This document shows, piece by piece, positions 21,815-31,990 of a DNA stretch of 64,000 bases (position 1 is the first letter of the stretch; every line of letters begins with the position of its first letter). The notes under the pieces are model-generated. The model did not search any database. It was not told the origin of the DNA and was given only the letters and a program-made list of their open reading frames with translations. A program made the translations under genes and the position numbers. The DNA is from Salvator merianae. Lineage: Eukaryota > Chordata > Lepidosauria > Squamata > Teiidae. Location of the stretch: NCBI GenBank assembly GCA_003586115.2, contig QVOM02000025.1:86676688-86740687 (forward strand). The letters run 5' to 3'.

Positions 21815-22346
21815 ATGCCCAGAAGCAATTGGACTAGATGGGCTGTGGCCTGATCCAGCAGAGTTACTCTTAATTCATGAAGGTCAAGTGTATCAATAGC
21901 TACTAGAATGGATGGCTAGGTACTGCCTCCAGGTTGGAAAGACAGGCAGGATGCTTGTAAAACCATTTGCAGGGAGTCAAGAGAAGAAGAAGGTTTTGCC
22001 TTTAATTCTGCTTGAGATGCCCAGAAGCAATTGGTGATCCACTGAGTGAGACCAGGGATGCTGGACTGGATGGGCCATGGCCTGATCCAGCAAGGCTCCT
22101 TTTATGTTCTTATGACAGATGTATCCATGGTTACTGGAATGGATGCCCTCATACCTTCTCCAGGTTGGCAAGACAGGCAGGAGGCCTCTAAAGGTCATTT
22201 GCAGGGAGTCAAGAGCAGGTGAAGGTTTTGCCCTTGTCTTCTGCTTGAGATGCCCAGAAGCAATTGGTGGCCCACTGAGTGAGACCAGGGATACTGGACT
22301 AGATGGGCTGTGGCCTGATCCAGCAGGGCTTCTCTTATGTACTTAT
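21815..22346 (+). mobile_element. Three tandem CR1-like LINE 3' ends
   Basis: Three successive segments end alike: about 21815-21877 (partial), 21884-22112 and 22113-22346. Each full one runs 'actagaatggatg', 'ggaaagacaggcagg', 'ttgcagggagtcaagag', 'gcccagaagcaattgg', 'ctggactagatggg', 'gcctgatccagcagg' and ends in 'tcttatgt.cttatg'. Related copies at 37.0, 48.8, 49.0 and 56.2 kb show this is a LINE 3' terminal family; the minus copy at 56.2 kb keeps coding sequence like the CR1 C-terminus. The tandem array is unusual. Confidence 0.8.
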
Positions 22347-22929
22347 GCACATCCCTAGTCCCCATAAAAGACAAAATTGAGTTGCATGTGCCCACAGCTC
22401 CTCCCTACTTCCCACCAACGTTCCTTCTAAGGGAACACACCTGAAATTAACAAAGACTGCTCAAGACGCACCTGTCCTGGCAATTTATTCCTTTCCTTCT
22501 GTTTCCTGCAAATGATTCTCCAACCTCTCCACTTTTTACTTTCCCTGGAGCTAGCTTGTTAGCTTGCTGTCAAAGCAAAGCTGTAGGCCCGGAGGGAACA
22601 TTGCTTTCTGCCCCATTACTGAGAAGTTAATTGTATCGTTGTGTCTTCTGATATTTGGATATGAGAAAGCAATAGGGGAAAGCCAAGGTGTAGCAGGGGT
22701 GGGAGAAAGAGGTACGTTAGGCAAGGAATCTTGTAACAAGAGTGGTTCATCAAAACAAAGCAAGGATGGAAGCAGGCGACAACATCCTGATTTCTAACTT
22801 GCCAGGTATATAAACCTTGAATTTAAGGTGAATGCAAATCACCTCAAAGTGCAGGGGAAAAAAATCCGCTCAAAAGCTTCTTGGAAGTGACGTCAGGGAG
22901 AATAAGGGCTGAAAAACAGTATTTCTTTA
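22347..22929. other. Unassigned sequence
   Basis: No exon or named repeat recognised. Confidence 0.35.
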
Positions 22930-23370
22930 TCAAATGATGTGTGCTGCACAATCAACAATTGTATTGGGATGGAGGGAAAATACTAAATGGACATTAGATA
23001 ATTGGTACAGGTATCTAATGGAACAATATAGATTTGATAAAATGCAGGAAATTAGATTTAAATGTCAAGGTATGAAATTGTTTTCTACAACAGAAGAAAA
23101 ATGGAAAGATTTATTTTATTTTTCAACGAGACCCCAAGCGCTGGAAGAACTAAGAGATGAAATAAGAAGACTAACTCTTTGGTCCAGCTAAGAGGAAAAT
23201 GAAACAATGTAGAAGAAACAATGTAGATGTTGTCAACCATTGTGAATAAGGAGTACATGGGTACTGTGGTGTATTTGATTTTTATTTTCATTATTATTAT
23301 TATTTGGGGGCGGAGCACTTATTATGATTTGTTATTTATTTTTATGTTAAAAAAATTTTTTAAAAAGCAT
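22930..23370 (+). mobile_element. L1-type LINE, ORF2 C-terminus and 3' UTR
   Basis: A frame of 85 codons (22934-23191) reads STIVLGWRENTKWTLDNWYR, the end of L1 ORF2 (WKxxxKWTLxxWYxYL pattern), and ends at a stop. A short 3' UTR with (ATT)n and 'tttttatgttaaaaaaa' follows. It is 5' truncated. An R4-type fragment follows immediately. Confidence 0.82.
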
Positions 23371-24062
23371 CTTTGAGGTGGTAGCATCCATTAAGACTGA
23401 TATTGAAAAATTGCACAACAGCAGCAAATCCTGCCTGTGCAAAGAGGCTGAGGTAGGAGTAGAACACATAATCTGTAGTTGCAATAAAAATGCATTAACT
23501 GATTATAACAAAAGGCATGATAAAGTGGCAACTGTGATCTATTGGAGCATCAGTGAGAAGTACAATTTGCCAGCAATCAAAAAACAGTTGAACCACAAGA
23601 TTGAAAAAGGAATGGAAAACAAGCAGGCTAAACTACTTTAGGATTTCTCACTGCACGTAATACTTCCGACATAGCTGTGGTTGAGAAAAGCCATGTACGC
23701 ATTATCGACATGATGGTACCTGGCAGTATTAGAGTTGAGGAAAAATAGCTAGAAAAGGTCACCAGATGCAAAGACCTGCAAATTGAAATTGGGTGTCTAT
23801 AGTAAACGAAGGCAACAGTTGTGCAATAGTTATTTGTGCTCTTGGTGCATTTCCAAAATAACTGGAACAGCATCTTAACACCTTGGACATTGGTAGATTG
23901 AGTATTCCTCAGCTCCAGAAGTCCTCACTACTAGGAATAGCACATGTTCTGCACCAATAGCTATGATAATCATAGGTCCTTTGAAGGATCTGATAGTTAG
24001 AGGAGCAAACCAGTCATGAACATCTGCTAGACTGTACACCATTGACATAATGATAATAACAT
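23371..24062 (+). mobile_element. R4/Dong-type retroposon, C-terminal domain remnant
   Basis: R4 elements encode a reverse transcriptase followed by a zinc knuckle and a restriction-like endonuclease. The first frame (23378-23641) reads CLCKEAEVGVEHIICSCNK followed by TDYNKRHDKVATVIYW, the zinc-knuckle region and the typical 'RHD.V...W' segment. The usual CxxC has changed to SCLC, so the first Cys is displaced. After frameshifts the sequence gives AVVEKSHVRIIDMMVPGSIRV (endonuclease core Asp), VTRCKDLQIEIGCL and LEQHLNTLDIGRLSIPQLQK. Several stops make it inactive. Confidence 0.82.
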
Positions 24063-24143
24063 TGATCAATGAATAATATAGAGTAATCGATGCTCATGGC
24101 ACTTTATGCCTCTCCATAAAAACTGTATCAGATTGCTTACAAT

Positions 24144-24468
24144 TAGAGATGTGCACGAATACAAAAACATTGGTTTGGTTCACATTCAAACTGGGTCAAA
24201 CAGGCCTGATACAGTTTGAGTTCAAACATGAAAGAGGTTCGTGCTTGTTTGTTTTTAAAATGTACACTCGGTTTACTTTAAAAGCCCTATGTAAAGGACC
24301 ATTGATTCAAATCTGAACCTGTTTGAATCAAACAGAGGTGCTTGATCACTTTGTGGGAACACCCCTGTGATTCAGTTCTATTTGAACCAGCCCAGTTGAG
24401 TTTGGATTGGTCAAACCATCTTGTTCAATTTGAACAGGTTCAACCCCAGCCAGTTTGGCACATCTGTA
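24144..24468. mobile_element. hAT-like non-autonomous element with perfect 8-bp TSD
   Basis: Left end TAGAGATGTGCACGAA; right end TTTGGCACATCTGTA. Exact 8-bp duplications CTTACAAT at 24136-24143 and 24469-24476. The 325-bp body is rich in 'tttgaac/gttcaaa' and has no transposase. It lies just downstream of the R4 remnant. Confidence 0.9.
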
Positions 24469-24476
24469 CTTACAAT

Positions 24477-25004
24477 CACAAATCGCGTTGAAGTTATAAC
24501 CAAAGAAGGCAACAGGAGGAGGATGGAGTCAAAATCAATGAGACCAGTACAATTCAGTCCAGTCCAGAAACTGGCATTGGAAAGGAGGATGAGCCAGAAT
24601 CAGTAACAAAGAATTGCTTTCAAATGTGAGACCTGAATAAGTACAGAGGTGCTGCTTGGGAAAGTTGAACAAATGAGATTCACATGCAGGTAAGTGTCAT
24701 AAGCTTGCAGGTGTAGGAAATTGGGAATGGAGGGCTAGGTAGGTGTGGTGTGTGTGACAGAAAAAGGCAGCTTGTGGTTTTAAAGGTGAGGAAGATGGGA
24801 TGAAGAGAGTTAAAAGTTTATTTTTTCAGACGCCTGGTCCTCCTTCTCCTTCTTCAAGGCTTCAAAATGGGATTTGTACAAATGTAAATAAATCTTCTCC
24901 CATCTTCATCTCTCTTTCCCAACATGTCCCAATTTATGAGACATCACAGACTAGGAGGAAGAAGAAGGAAGATGGCAATGGCCAGGGTTTAGCTGGTGTC
25001 CTGC
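24477..25004. other. Unassigned sequence
   Basis: No exon or repeat named. The first part may be a continuation of the R4 3' region interrupted by the hAT element. Confidence 0.3.
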
Positions 25005-25233
25005 TCCTGATCTTCGCCATGACAGTGGCCGAGAAGCAGATGCCAACACACCTTATCGTGAGCAGGCCAGTCGCTCCCAGTCAAGTTGTGGAGCACAATT
25101 TAGTGTTCCACAGCTAGCCGTGATCAGGAGCAGCTGAAGTCTGCTCCTGACCGCACAGGCCACTGTGCAGTGCAGACTCAGTTGCCTAGTGAGTGTGCAG
25201 ATACTCACTAGGCAGCAAGTGCAAAGAGGCCCC
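25005..25233. mobile_element. GGGCCTGTT-family MITE, right half
   Basis: Contains 'gccatgacagtggcc', 'gctcccagtcaagttgtggagcacaattta', 'gatcaggagcagct' and the hairpin 'tgcctagtgagtgtgc...actcactaggca'. It ends AAGTGCAAAGAGGCCCC. The left terminus is missing. Confidence 0.6.
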
Positions 25234-25279
25234 AGAAGAGTTGCACCACTTCACCAAGAGGTAAGAGCAGAAGCAACAT

Positions 25280-25650
25280 AAGGCTGTGTTCATAAGTAGC
25301 AAAATAATAAGCAACACAAAAGTGCCTTAGGAGCTGTAGCATGTGGCCCTCATGTTCTCATCCCTGCTCTAATCCATCTTTTCTAGCCTGCAATGTTCAT
25401 GAGAGGGGGAGGGGCAGGCTGGCATGTGAACAGTTCACCTGCAAACCACCTCTAAGTATTCTCTAAGGCTGTGTTCACAGAGAGCAAAAAAAGCAGCTCA
25501 AATGTTCCTTGAACCTGGTGGCATGTGGCCATTGTGTTCTCATCCCATCTCTAATCCACTTTTTCTAGCCTAGAATGTTCATGAAAGAGAGAGGGGAAGA
25601 GTAGCAGGTGAATGATCCCACCTGCAAACCATCTCTAAACCGCCTCTAGG
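25280..25650. repeat. Diverged tandem dimer, about 185-bp unit
   Basis: Unit 1 (about 25283-25468) and unit 2 (about 25469-25650) both run 'aggctgtgttca..a...agcaaaa', 'gcatgtggcc.t.gtgttctcatcc', 'taatcca.tttttctagcct..aatgttcatga' and 'cacctgcaaacca.ctctaa'. They resemble the palindromic element at 15960-16196 and part of 31.99-32.18 kb. Confidence 0.75.
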
Positions 25651-26088
25651 ATGTAAATTAAAAGAAGAAGAAGAAACTGAGTGTGAATGTAGTCTTAATT
25701 TCAGTGCATCCATGTTTAGCTGACCCTCATTACTTGCTCCATTCAATTCCTAATTTATCTCCCTTTTATAAACAGAGATGCCTCTTTCGACACTAAAAAG
25801 AATAAATTGCTGTTGGCTACAATAGCAAATAGCTGTTTATACTGCATTCCTTTTTTGTTGCTACAGCTCACTTTCCATTTCTACTAGCAATACTGATGCA
25901 TAATCTAGTATTACTTAGGAAGAGTTCCGTATCTTCAAAAATTCAGGTGGAACTGAAATTCCATTCATTGTTGTTTACAAATGAAACACTGTAAACTATT
26001 CCAAATTTTTTAAGCTTCTTCCTTGCAAAACAGTTACACTATGCAATATTTTTTCATTATGATAAAGTATAGTACGGTAGCAGACCGG
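25651..26088. other. Unassigned AT-rich sequence
   Basis: No gene seen. A short (GAA)n tract lies at about 25664-25676. Confidence 0.35.
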
Positions 26089-26502
26089 GGGCCTTTTTGC
26101 ACTGACCAGGTTTGAATGGTATAATTATAACCTAGTCAAGACCCAGCAGTGTGACGGCCATTCACACTGGGAGTGCTAGAATGGCCCTGTACCAGGCCTC
26201 CAGCACTCGTAGTGCAAATGCACACCTGATTGCCATGACAGCGAACTCAGAAATGTTTGGCCTTGCCAAGGCATGCAGGACATGGCACATGACTGCCCAA
26301 CTGCAGCTGCAGCTGCAGTAGAGCCATCCCACACCACAGCCTCACAGCATTCGCACCCAGAGGTAGGTGTGAATGCTGCTGACCTGGAGCAGTCCAGCTG
26401 CCCCTGGTCAAATTGTGGACAGCACTCTAGCTGTCCATAGTTAATAGTAGGCGCTCTGTGGACGCTGCAGATGTTTGCTAGCAACTAAGTGCAAACAGGC
26501 CC
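26089..26502. mobile_element. GGGCCTGTT-family Harbinger-like MITE
   Basis: Left end GGGCCTTTTTGCACTGACC; right end AAGTGCAAACAGGCCC. Flanking triplets CGG and TGG differ by one base. Interior landmarks are 'ccagcactcgtagtgcaaatgc', 'ttgccatgacagc', '(agctgc)n', 'cattcgcacccagaggtaggtg' and 'ctgtccatagttaatag', in the same order as the 33.7 kb copy. Confidence 0.75.
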
Positions 26503-26505
26503 TGG

Positions 26506-27107
26506 GTGAGTGAGAACAACTGGGTTATTCTTCTGAGGATTCTTTACTATAGCCAGGAAACTATGGTAAGAACTGAATTTGAGGAGAAAACATGGTTCAG
26601 AATAGATAAGGGAAAAAGACATGAGCTGTTTGCTTCTTATCTGTAGTCTGATCCAGCATGATGTCTGGGCCTCTTCTGGGCCTCTCTCTTCCACAGTCCA
26701 GTGCAGACTACAAAAGTCCCACTCCCTGCTAGCACGCTGCATCTGCACTGCATGCGGTATGGCCCAGAACGTATCCTAGGCCAGCATAGAAATAGATCTG
26801 TTTTTGCAGGTCTACCAGTGGCCCAGGAGTCTTTGAATTAGAACAGGGAAGCATCCAGAAGGCCAGCCACTTCCCTATTCTGATTTAATGGGGGACCCAT
26901 TTTGGTGGTGCACCAAGTGCAGATGGCCTTTTTCCAGGCCAGGAGGGTCACTCCAACCTAGAGCCGGTCCAGTCAGAGTGGTTCCAGCTGGTCCATTTCT
27001 CCAGCGCAATTCAGAAATGGCAATGGATACATCTCTCCTTACGTTTGTTTGCCATGACTCACACGGCAAAGGAGCAATCAAAACAGGGAAAGGGAGACCA
27101 GATGGAA
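26506..27107. other. Unassigned sequence
   Basis: No exon or repeat with recognisable ends. Confidence 0.35.
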
Positions 27108-27230
27108 TTCAAAGCAGAGGTCAAAGCTTTAACAGCAGACAATATTGCTCTGTTAGCTGAAAGCAAACAAGATTTACAAAAACTCATTACAAAAGTGAAA
27201 ACAGAAAGTGCAAAATCTGGATTATGTTCA
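27108..27230 (+). mobile_element. Reverse-transcriptase fragment, RTE/BovB-like
   Basis: The frame reads VKALTADNIALLAESKQDLQ then KLITKVKTESAKSGL. This follows the catalytic palm pattern 'YADDxxLxAES..(D/E)L..L..KVK.ES.K.GL' known from RTE/BovB reverse transcriptases. The catalytic YADD is altered to TADN, so it is dead. Flanking sequence gives no further match, so only a short relic remains. Other LINE clades with a similar palm are possible. Confidence 0.6.
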
Positions 27231-27915
27231 ATATCCTTTATCTGGATATTAGAGATGCGTTTGCATGCCAGCTGTTCTAAGATGGTCCTTAATGCTATAG
27301 CAGAACATCCTCAGGGACCCCCCACCTTCAAAGAACTAAATTGAAAACCTGAAGTCATTGACGTAAGTGGTTTGGGCTTCCCAGAGGGAGTCTGAGATAC
27401 CAAATTATACAAGGCCTTTCCACATTTATTTTTATCACAGACTATGAAGGAATCCGGGGGCCTGCCATCCACGCAATAGCATGTAACGCAACAGACCCTA
27501 CCCTCTGTAGACCCCTTTGTCTGCATTGAACAAAGCAGTGGGCAGGGAGACAGCCCCAAAACGGTACACAAGCAGACCCATGGGGGTATTCCAGTCTATG
27601 AAGACCATACAGACAGCACACCCCTGCAGACTGGAATAAAAGGGTGCTGGAAATGGCACATGCTGGCCTTGAAGCCAGCAGCCAGGGCTGAGCCGCAGCA
27701 GGCTATCCAAATCCTGGCAGCCCTCGGAGCAGGCCAGTTCTAATCCACTCCAGCATGGTCTTCTCTCAATAAATCATGCTCTGTGGACTGAAACAGGCCA
27801 TGTAGTGCAGAAAGGGACACATCCAAAAAGGACACAAGAATCACTCCATCTTCTCTTATATGACATTTCATGCTTGGCTGTGAAATTTCATGCTATTACA
27901 GCGGTGGCCACCACC
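27231..27915. other. Unassigned sequence with MITE-like palindromes
   Basis: No exon recognised. 'gggggtattccagtct' and 'agactggaataaaagggtg' at about 27581-27650 form an imperfect inverted pair, suggesting an unnamed DNA element. Confidence 0.35.
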
Positions 27916-28056
27916 TTTAAGAACAGGTGTTTGCATCCTATGCAAAGCACACCATGTCTGTTCATGGCCCCTCCGGGCCTCCGTACAGAGGCCCGGAGGC
28001 CCTGCGAACAGCCATGGCACACTTTGCACAGGGCATGAATACCCACCCTTAATGCC
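27916..28056. mobile_element. Hairpin element with TTTAAG / CTTAA ends
   Basis: Left 'ctttaagaacaggtgtttgcatcc' and right 'gggcatgaatacccacccttaa' are inverted. The inner arms pair 'atggcccctccgggcctccg' with 'cggaggccctgcgaacagccat'. Same family as 42802-42977 and the core at 11574-11730. A TTAA-like motif is present at both ends, so a TTAA-targeting superfamily is possible but unproven. Confidence 0.65.
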
Positions 28057-28520
28057 GGCGGCTTTCATATTGAACCTGGGAATTTTTCCACCCCATACAC
28101 TGTTTCCTTCTGGGGATTTCTCAGTGACCACAGGAAGTGTCCACAGAAGTCAGCCATGTTCCTGTGCTCACTGATGAAGACCACACTGGACCAGGTAGGT
28201 TCAGACAGTGTGGTCTTGCATGCCATGGTCAGAGCTCTCCATGACAGTTTACCATTATAAAACTTTATGGAGAACTAAAGGTACAGAGAGCATATCCTAC
28301 ACCCTAGGAGGACTCTTCAGCTGCACAAATGTGCAGCCACTGCACCTCCAGTGTGGTCTGACAATGACATGAAGGTCCTGTGAAGATCTTGCCTATGCCT
28401 CTCCTGCGGTGAGTTTAGCCCACCCTCATCCTCTGAGTGAGGCTGGTCAAAGCTGGGGACCTGGGTAACTGTCATACAGAGAGCAGGGCAGGCACTCAAG
28501 AGGTCAAGGGTGCTGCATCT
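28057..28520. other. Unassigned sequence
   Basis: No named repeat or exon supported. Confidence 0.35.
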
Positions 28521-28890
28521 TCACAATGATACCTCAGTTGCTGACTGGGCTTCCTTCTTCTCACCTTTAGGGTTGTCGCTGAGCCAGAAGAGGACATGGC
28601 ACTGCTTCTGCTCCTTCACTTCCAAGTTCACCATGCTCATCTGATTCTGACTGGGTGATTTTTGCTCCGGCAAAGTGACTACAATACGCTGTAATACATC
28701 ATTTGCTCTGTTGTGCATTACTTCCTGTACAAACTGAGGAGTTGGCTGGAACTGTGCTAAGACAAGCTGAAGTTGTTTCACTCAGCTAGTATGGAATGTA
28801 CAAAGACAGCAACTCACTTTTTCTGCTACCTCCTGCAAACAATTTTCAGAGGAATTACTTTGAACTTGTAGCTTGATGCCATAACAGTCA
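28521..28890 (-). pseudogene. Unidentified coding-like frame, minus strand, with one in-frame stop
   Basis: An 86-codon open frame (28781 to 28521) reads MKQLQLVLAQFQPTPQFVQE, then VMHNRANDVLQRIVVTLPEQ. The composition is glutamine-rich and ordinary for protein. Upstream in the same frame, across one stop, the sequence continues SNSSENCLQEVAEKV. I recognise no family. It could be a transposon ORF1 or gag-like relic, a processed pseudogene or a real exon. Codon-like character is my only support. Confidence 0.3.
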
Positions 28891-29157
28891 TTCCTGGAAT
28901 TAAGTCCTGCTGAGTTCTACTGGGTTATTTTTGCCGTGACCTGCTGGGTGAAATAAATTCAATAAATTTATTGAATCTTATAATCTCGGGGGGGGGGGTT
29001 CTGCCTTGGATATTAACCTGAGCTAGAGTAGAAATTCGGTCCTTCTTCTACACTTAACTACTCTCCAATTTTCCACCTATCCATCATCTGCCAAAATTAT
29101 ATAACAAGCAGAAAGGGTAAGGTGGGAATAATAACTCTCTGGTTCCAATTCAGATTC
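28891..29157. other. Unassigned; contains a G10 run
   Basis: A run of ten G's lies at about 28988-28997. No gene seen. Confidence 0.4.
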
Positions 29158-29250
29158 CTAGAGTGCCTCCAGACAGCAGGAAGCAATCACGGGATTTATA
29201 GAAGATCTGTGATTGCCTCTCACTGCTCCCACTAGACACAGGAGACGATC
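29158..29250. mobile_element. Fragment of the 'GTGCCTCCAGACAGC' element family
   Basis: 'gtgcctccagacagcagg' and the inverted pair 'gcaatcacgggatt / gatctgtgattgcc' match the ends and hairpins of the relatives at 5.1, 7.6 and 8.9 kb. Confidence 0.5.
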
Positions 29251-29379
29251 ATGGGCTCTTACATGCATCTGCTGGATCCTTTTGTGATTGTTCTGCTTGC
29301 AAATACACAGTCAAGTGCCTGTCCATATAGAGTGTTGTTAATGTTGCCTAATATATCCCCCCAATGCTGGCATGGTTGC

Positions 29380-29992
29380 AATTGGATTGGGCATTTTGCA
29401 CATATATGGCGGCTTTGTCCTTATGCAAAATCCTAGTGGCAGACTGTAGGCAACGAGATTAGTCAAATTCTAAGCGATAACATTACTTCTACACCTGCTT
29501 TATCCCTTCTAAATGTACGTCAACATCCAAACTCCAATATTATTAGATATTATTAAATTTCCTACTTTTGGCAGCTAGAAAAGTGATTACTGAATCCTGG
29601 AAGATTAAAGAACCAGGTATCCTATCTTCATGGCATAATAATCCATGGTATTTAGCTGCAATGGAATTTATAACTTATCAGCTATGAACTATGCAAGGTT
29701 TCAATATGAAAAGAACCTACCTAGGTATATGGCAACCATTTCTTAATTATCTATCTTCATACACAACTATATACCTTCAGAACAAATTACTGCTCTTTGA
29801 TAATAGCAGTTTTAGTTTGTTAAATCTGATTTATGTTAATAAGTATTTGCATAACTTGCTCTTTCATCCTGGTGCAGTTCATAGTATGTTATGTTATTAT
29901 GTTATGTTTATGTTCTTCTTGTTCAAACACAAGAGTAACATTCTGTTATATTTTATTGTAAAGTTTTTAAAAAATTAATAAAATTGTTGCAG
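29380..29992 (+). mobile_element. L1-type LINE, ORF2 C-terminus and 3' tail
   Basis: The broken frame gives HIWRLCPYAKS, the 'H-x-W-x-C' region of L1 ORF2. Later (about 29560-29690) it gives AARKVITESWKIKEPGILSS followed by WYLAAMEFITYQL, then GIWQPFLNYL, the ORF2 end pattern. The 3' UTR ends 'aaaaaattaataaaattgttgc' and is followed by a G12 run. 5' truncated, with several stops. Confidence 0.75.
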
Positions 29993-30029
29993 GGGGGGGG
30001 GGAGAGCCTGCCCATTTCCCTACGTTGTT

Positions 30030-30240
30030 GTTCTTATTGTTGTGTAGTTGGTTGACATCTGGTATTTGCAAGAGGAACTGGCTGACAAAGGTAAGCGATC
30101 ACTGTAACAGGAAACCTGCCATTGTTGCTGGATTTCTCATAACAGCGATATTATAGGATATCACCTCCATATCATGAGACTACTGTATATCACATGTGGC
30201 ATTCCCAATATAAAGAGAATTACAGGTTTAAGACCCTTGC
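30030..30240. mobile_element. Relict of the 'GAGGCAATC' palindromic element family
   Basis: 'tgacatctggtatttgcaagaggaac', 'aggtaagcgatcactgtaacaggaaacc' and 'gcattcccaatata' follow the order of the 8905-9330 relict. Ends are not definable. Confidence 0.45.
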
Positions 30241-31454
30241 TAGCTCAGAACCAAATTATGAACTTCACCTATCCTGAGGACTAGTTGACTTCATGAGTCC
30301 AAGCATGCAATTTCCCTGCCAAAGACGCAGAGATGGCTTGCCACTGCTCAACTATGGATTGAATCTGTGGTCCTTTGCTTTCTGGACAGATGTTCTAATA
30401 GTGAGCTATGTCCATCTCCCCTTCTAGCTCAAGCTAATGGACTCCAGAGTCCAGTGTCTTCTGGAGGAGGATAGAGTCCCTAGATTTAGAGCACAGAAAT
30501 GCATAGAGTGGTCCCCATTCCTTTCCCATCCTTTCCCACCCTTGCCATGTTTCTATGCAATGCATGGGGTGTACGTAGAGATGGAAAGTGACATTTTCTC
30601 AAGGGTTATTGGCATAAAATGGGCCTGGGTGGTTCATGCCACTGTGTATTAGACATGTGCATTGCTGTCAGAACCTTCTCTAAAATTTGGATCATCCCTC
30701 CTCCATCTTCCAGCATATTTGGATTAGTCTTCCAAGAAATAGTTAATATTTCTCTGCAGCTTTACTTCTTTAATGAAAGGAAAGAACAAAAAAAAAATCC
30801 TTTAACTTTGCAGAACAGGGTCTTTTCAGAAAAGATAACAGCATTCTTAATCTTAACTGGTGTTCCTTCCTGGATATCTTTTCCTTCCATTTTAGCACAT
30901 AAACTTGAGTTTAATCAGCTGTTTATCCTACCAGCTCTTCTCTTTTCTAGCTGATTTAAGTGTATTGAAGAGAAGGATTCTTAAATTACTGCTCCCCTGT
31001 GTTTTAATAAAATGAAATAATGCAAATCGAAGTTTGAGTACAGGGAGTAGATTCATTAAAACTTATATCCTCCCCGCTGATACTGATGTTCTGTGCAACT
31101 TTCAAGGAAGTGTTGATTGGTCTTAACTTCGGAAGCCAGTAGGAAAGGTGGTTGCATCCACATGCATTAAAAAAGCAGCTCAAAAGTGGGTTAGAGGTTG
31201 AAGCATGTAGATACTAGTTGTTGTTATTAATCATATAAACATAGTAGTACAGATATTTCAAAAACAAATTGTGCAAATAATGATAATCCACCTTAATATG
31301 AATTTGCTCTTCCCTCTCACCCCACACTCTCTATCCCCATCAGGTATGCGTGTGGCGCATAACACTCAAAAACCCTTTTTCATTCATTTGGAAGATAACC
31401 TTTATGGCACTGTCTAGCTCTTTGCTCCCCTTGTCCTGTATCACATCAAATCAC
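30241..31454. other. Mostly unassigned sequence
   Basis: No exon recognised, although a 111-codon frame (30619-30954) is open; its product shows no domain. About 31145-31215 ('gcatccacatgcatta..aaaagcagctcaaaagtg') resembles the left end of the GGCTGCA element family. Confidence 0.35.
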
Positions 31455-31458
31455 TTCC

Positions 31459-31514
<56 letters not shown>

Positions 31515-31588
31515 CTCTCTTTCCTTCCTTCCTTCCTTCCTTCCTTCCTTCCTTCCTTCCTTCCTTCCTTCCTTCCTGTCTTTCTTTT

Positions 31589-31644
<56 letters not shown>

Positions 31645-31660
31645 TTTCTTTCTTTTTTTT
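31455..31660. repeat. (CTTT)n-(CCTT)n-(CTTT)n microsatellite, about 205 bp
   Basis: Three blocks of pyrimidine tetramers. Read on the minus strand it is (AAAG)n/(AAGG)n and directly continues the 3' end of the reverse-oriented L1 at 31661-31990, so it probably expanded from that poly(A) tail. It opens long artefactual frames of Phe/Leu/Ser. Confidence 0.97.
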
Positions 31661-31990
31661 ATTCAGAGTCTATAAAACAAACATTAAATCCCAAGGAAAA
31701 ATTTATAGATTAACACTGTTTACATATCGAATTCCTCCTTCTTCAAAAGTTTCTTCTGTGTTTCATACTTCATGCCCCTCCTGTTTTTTGAATTCTTTTC
31801 TTCTACCGATCCGTCTTTTTTCCTCTTCACTCTTCAAATCTAGCAATAACAAGTTCTTTTTTCTGATTCTTGTAGAAAGTCAATCAAGGGTTTCCAGTTC
31901 TTATAAAACTTATCAACAGTCTTATTTCTCAATAAATTTCCCTCATTTTTCCATCATCATTTCTTTCCTCATTCGAACATCATACATTGT
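31661..31990 (-). mobile_element. L1-type LINE 3' end, reverse orientation
   Basis: On the minus strand: TVDKFYKNWKPLIDFLQES, the end of L1 ORF2, almost the same as the plus-strand copy at 57.4-57.6 kb (TVDKFVNNWKLFINFLQEL). A 3' UTR follows to 'gactctgaataaaaaaaagaaag'. 5' truncated and broken. Confidence 0.82.

Noticed and set aside
27440..27800. Possible retroviral LTR (sequence 'ctctcaataaatcatgctctg')
   Set aside because: No paired LTR, primer-binding site or gag/pol frame in the neighbourhood; an AATAAA motif alone is not enough.
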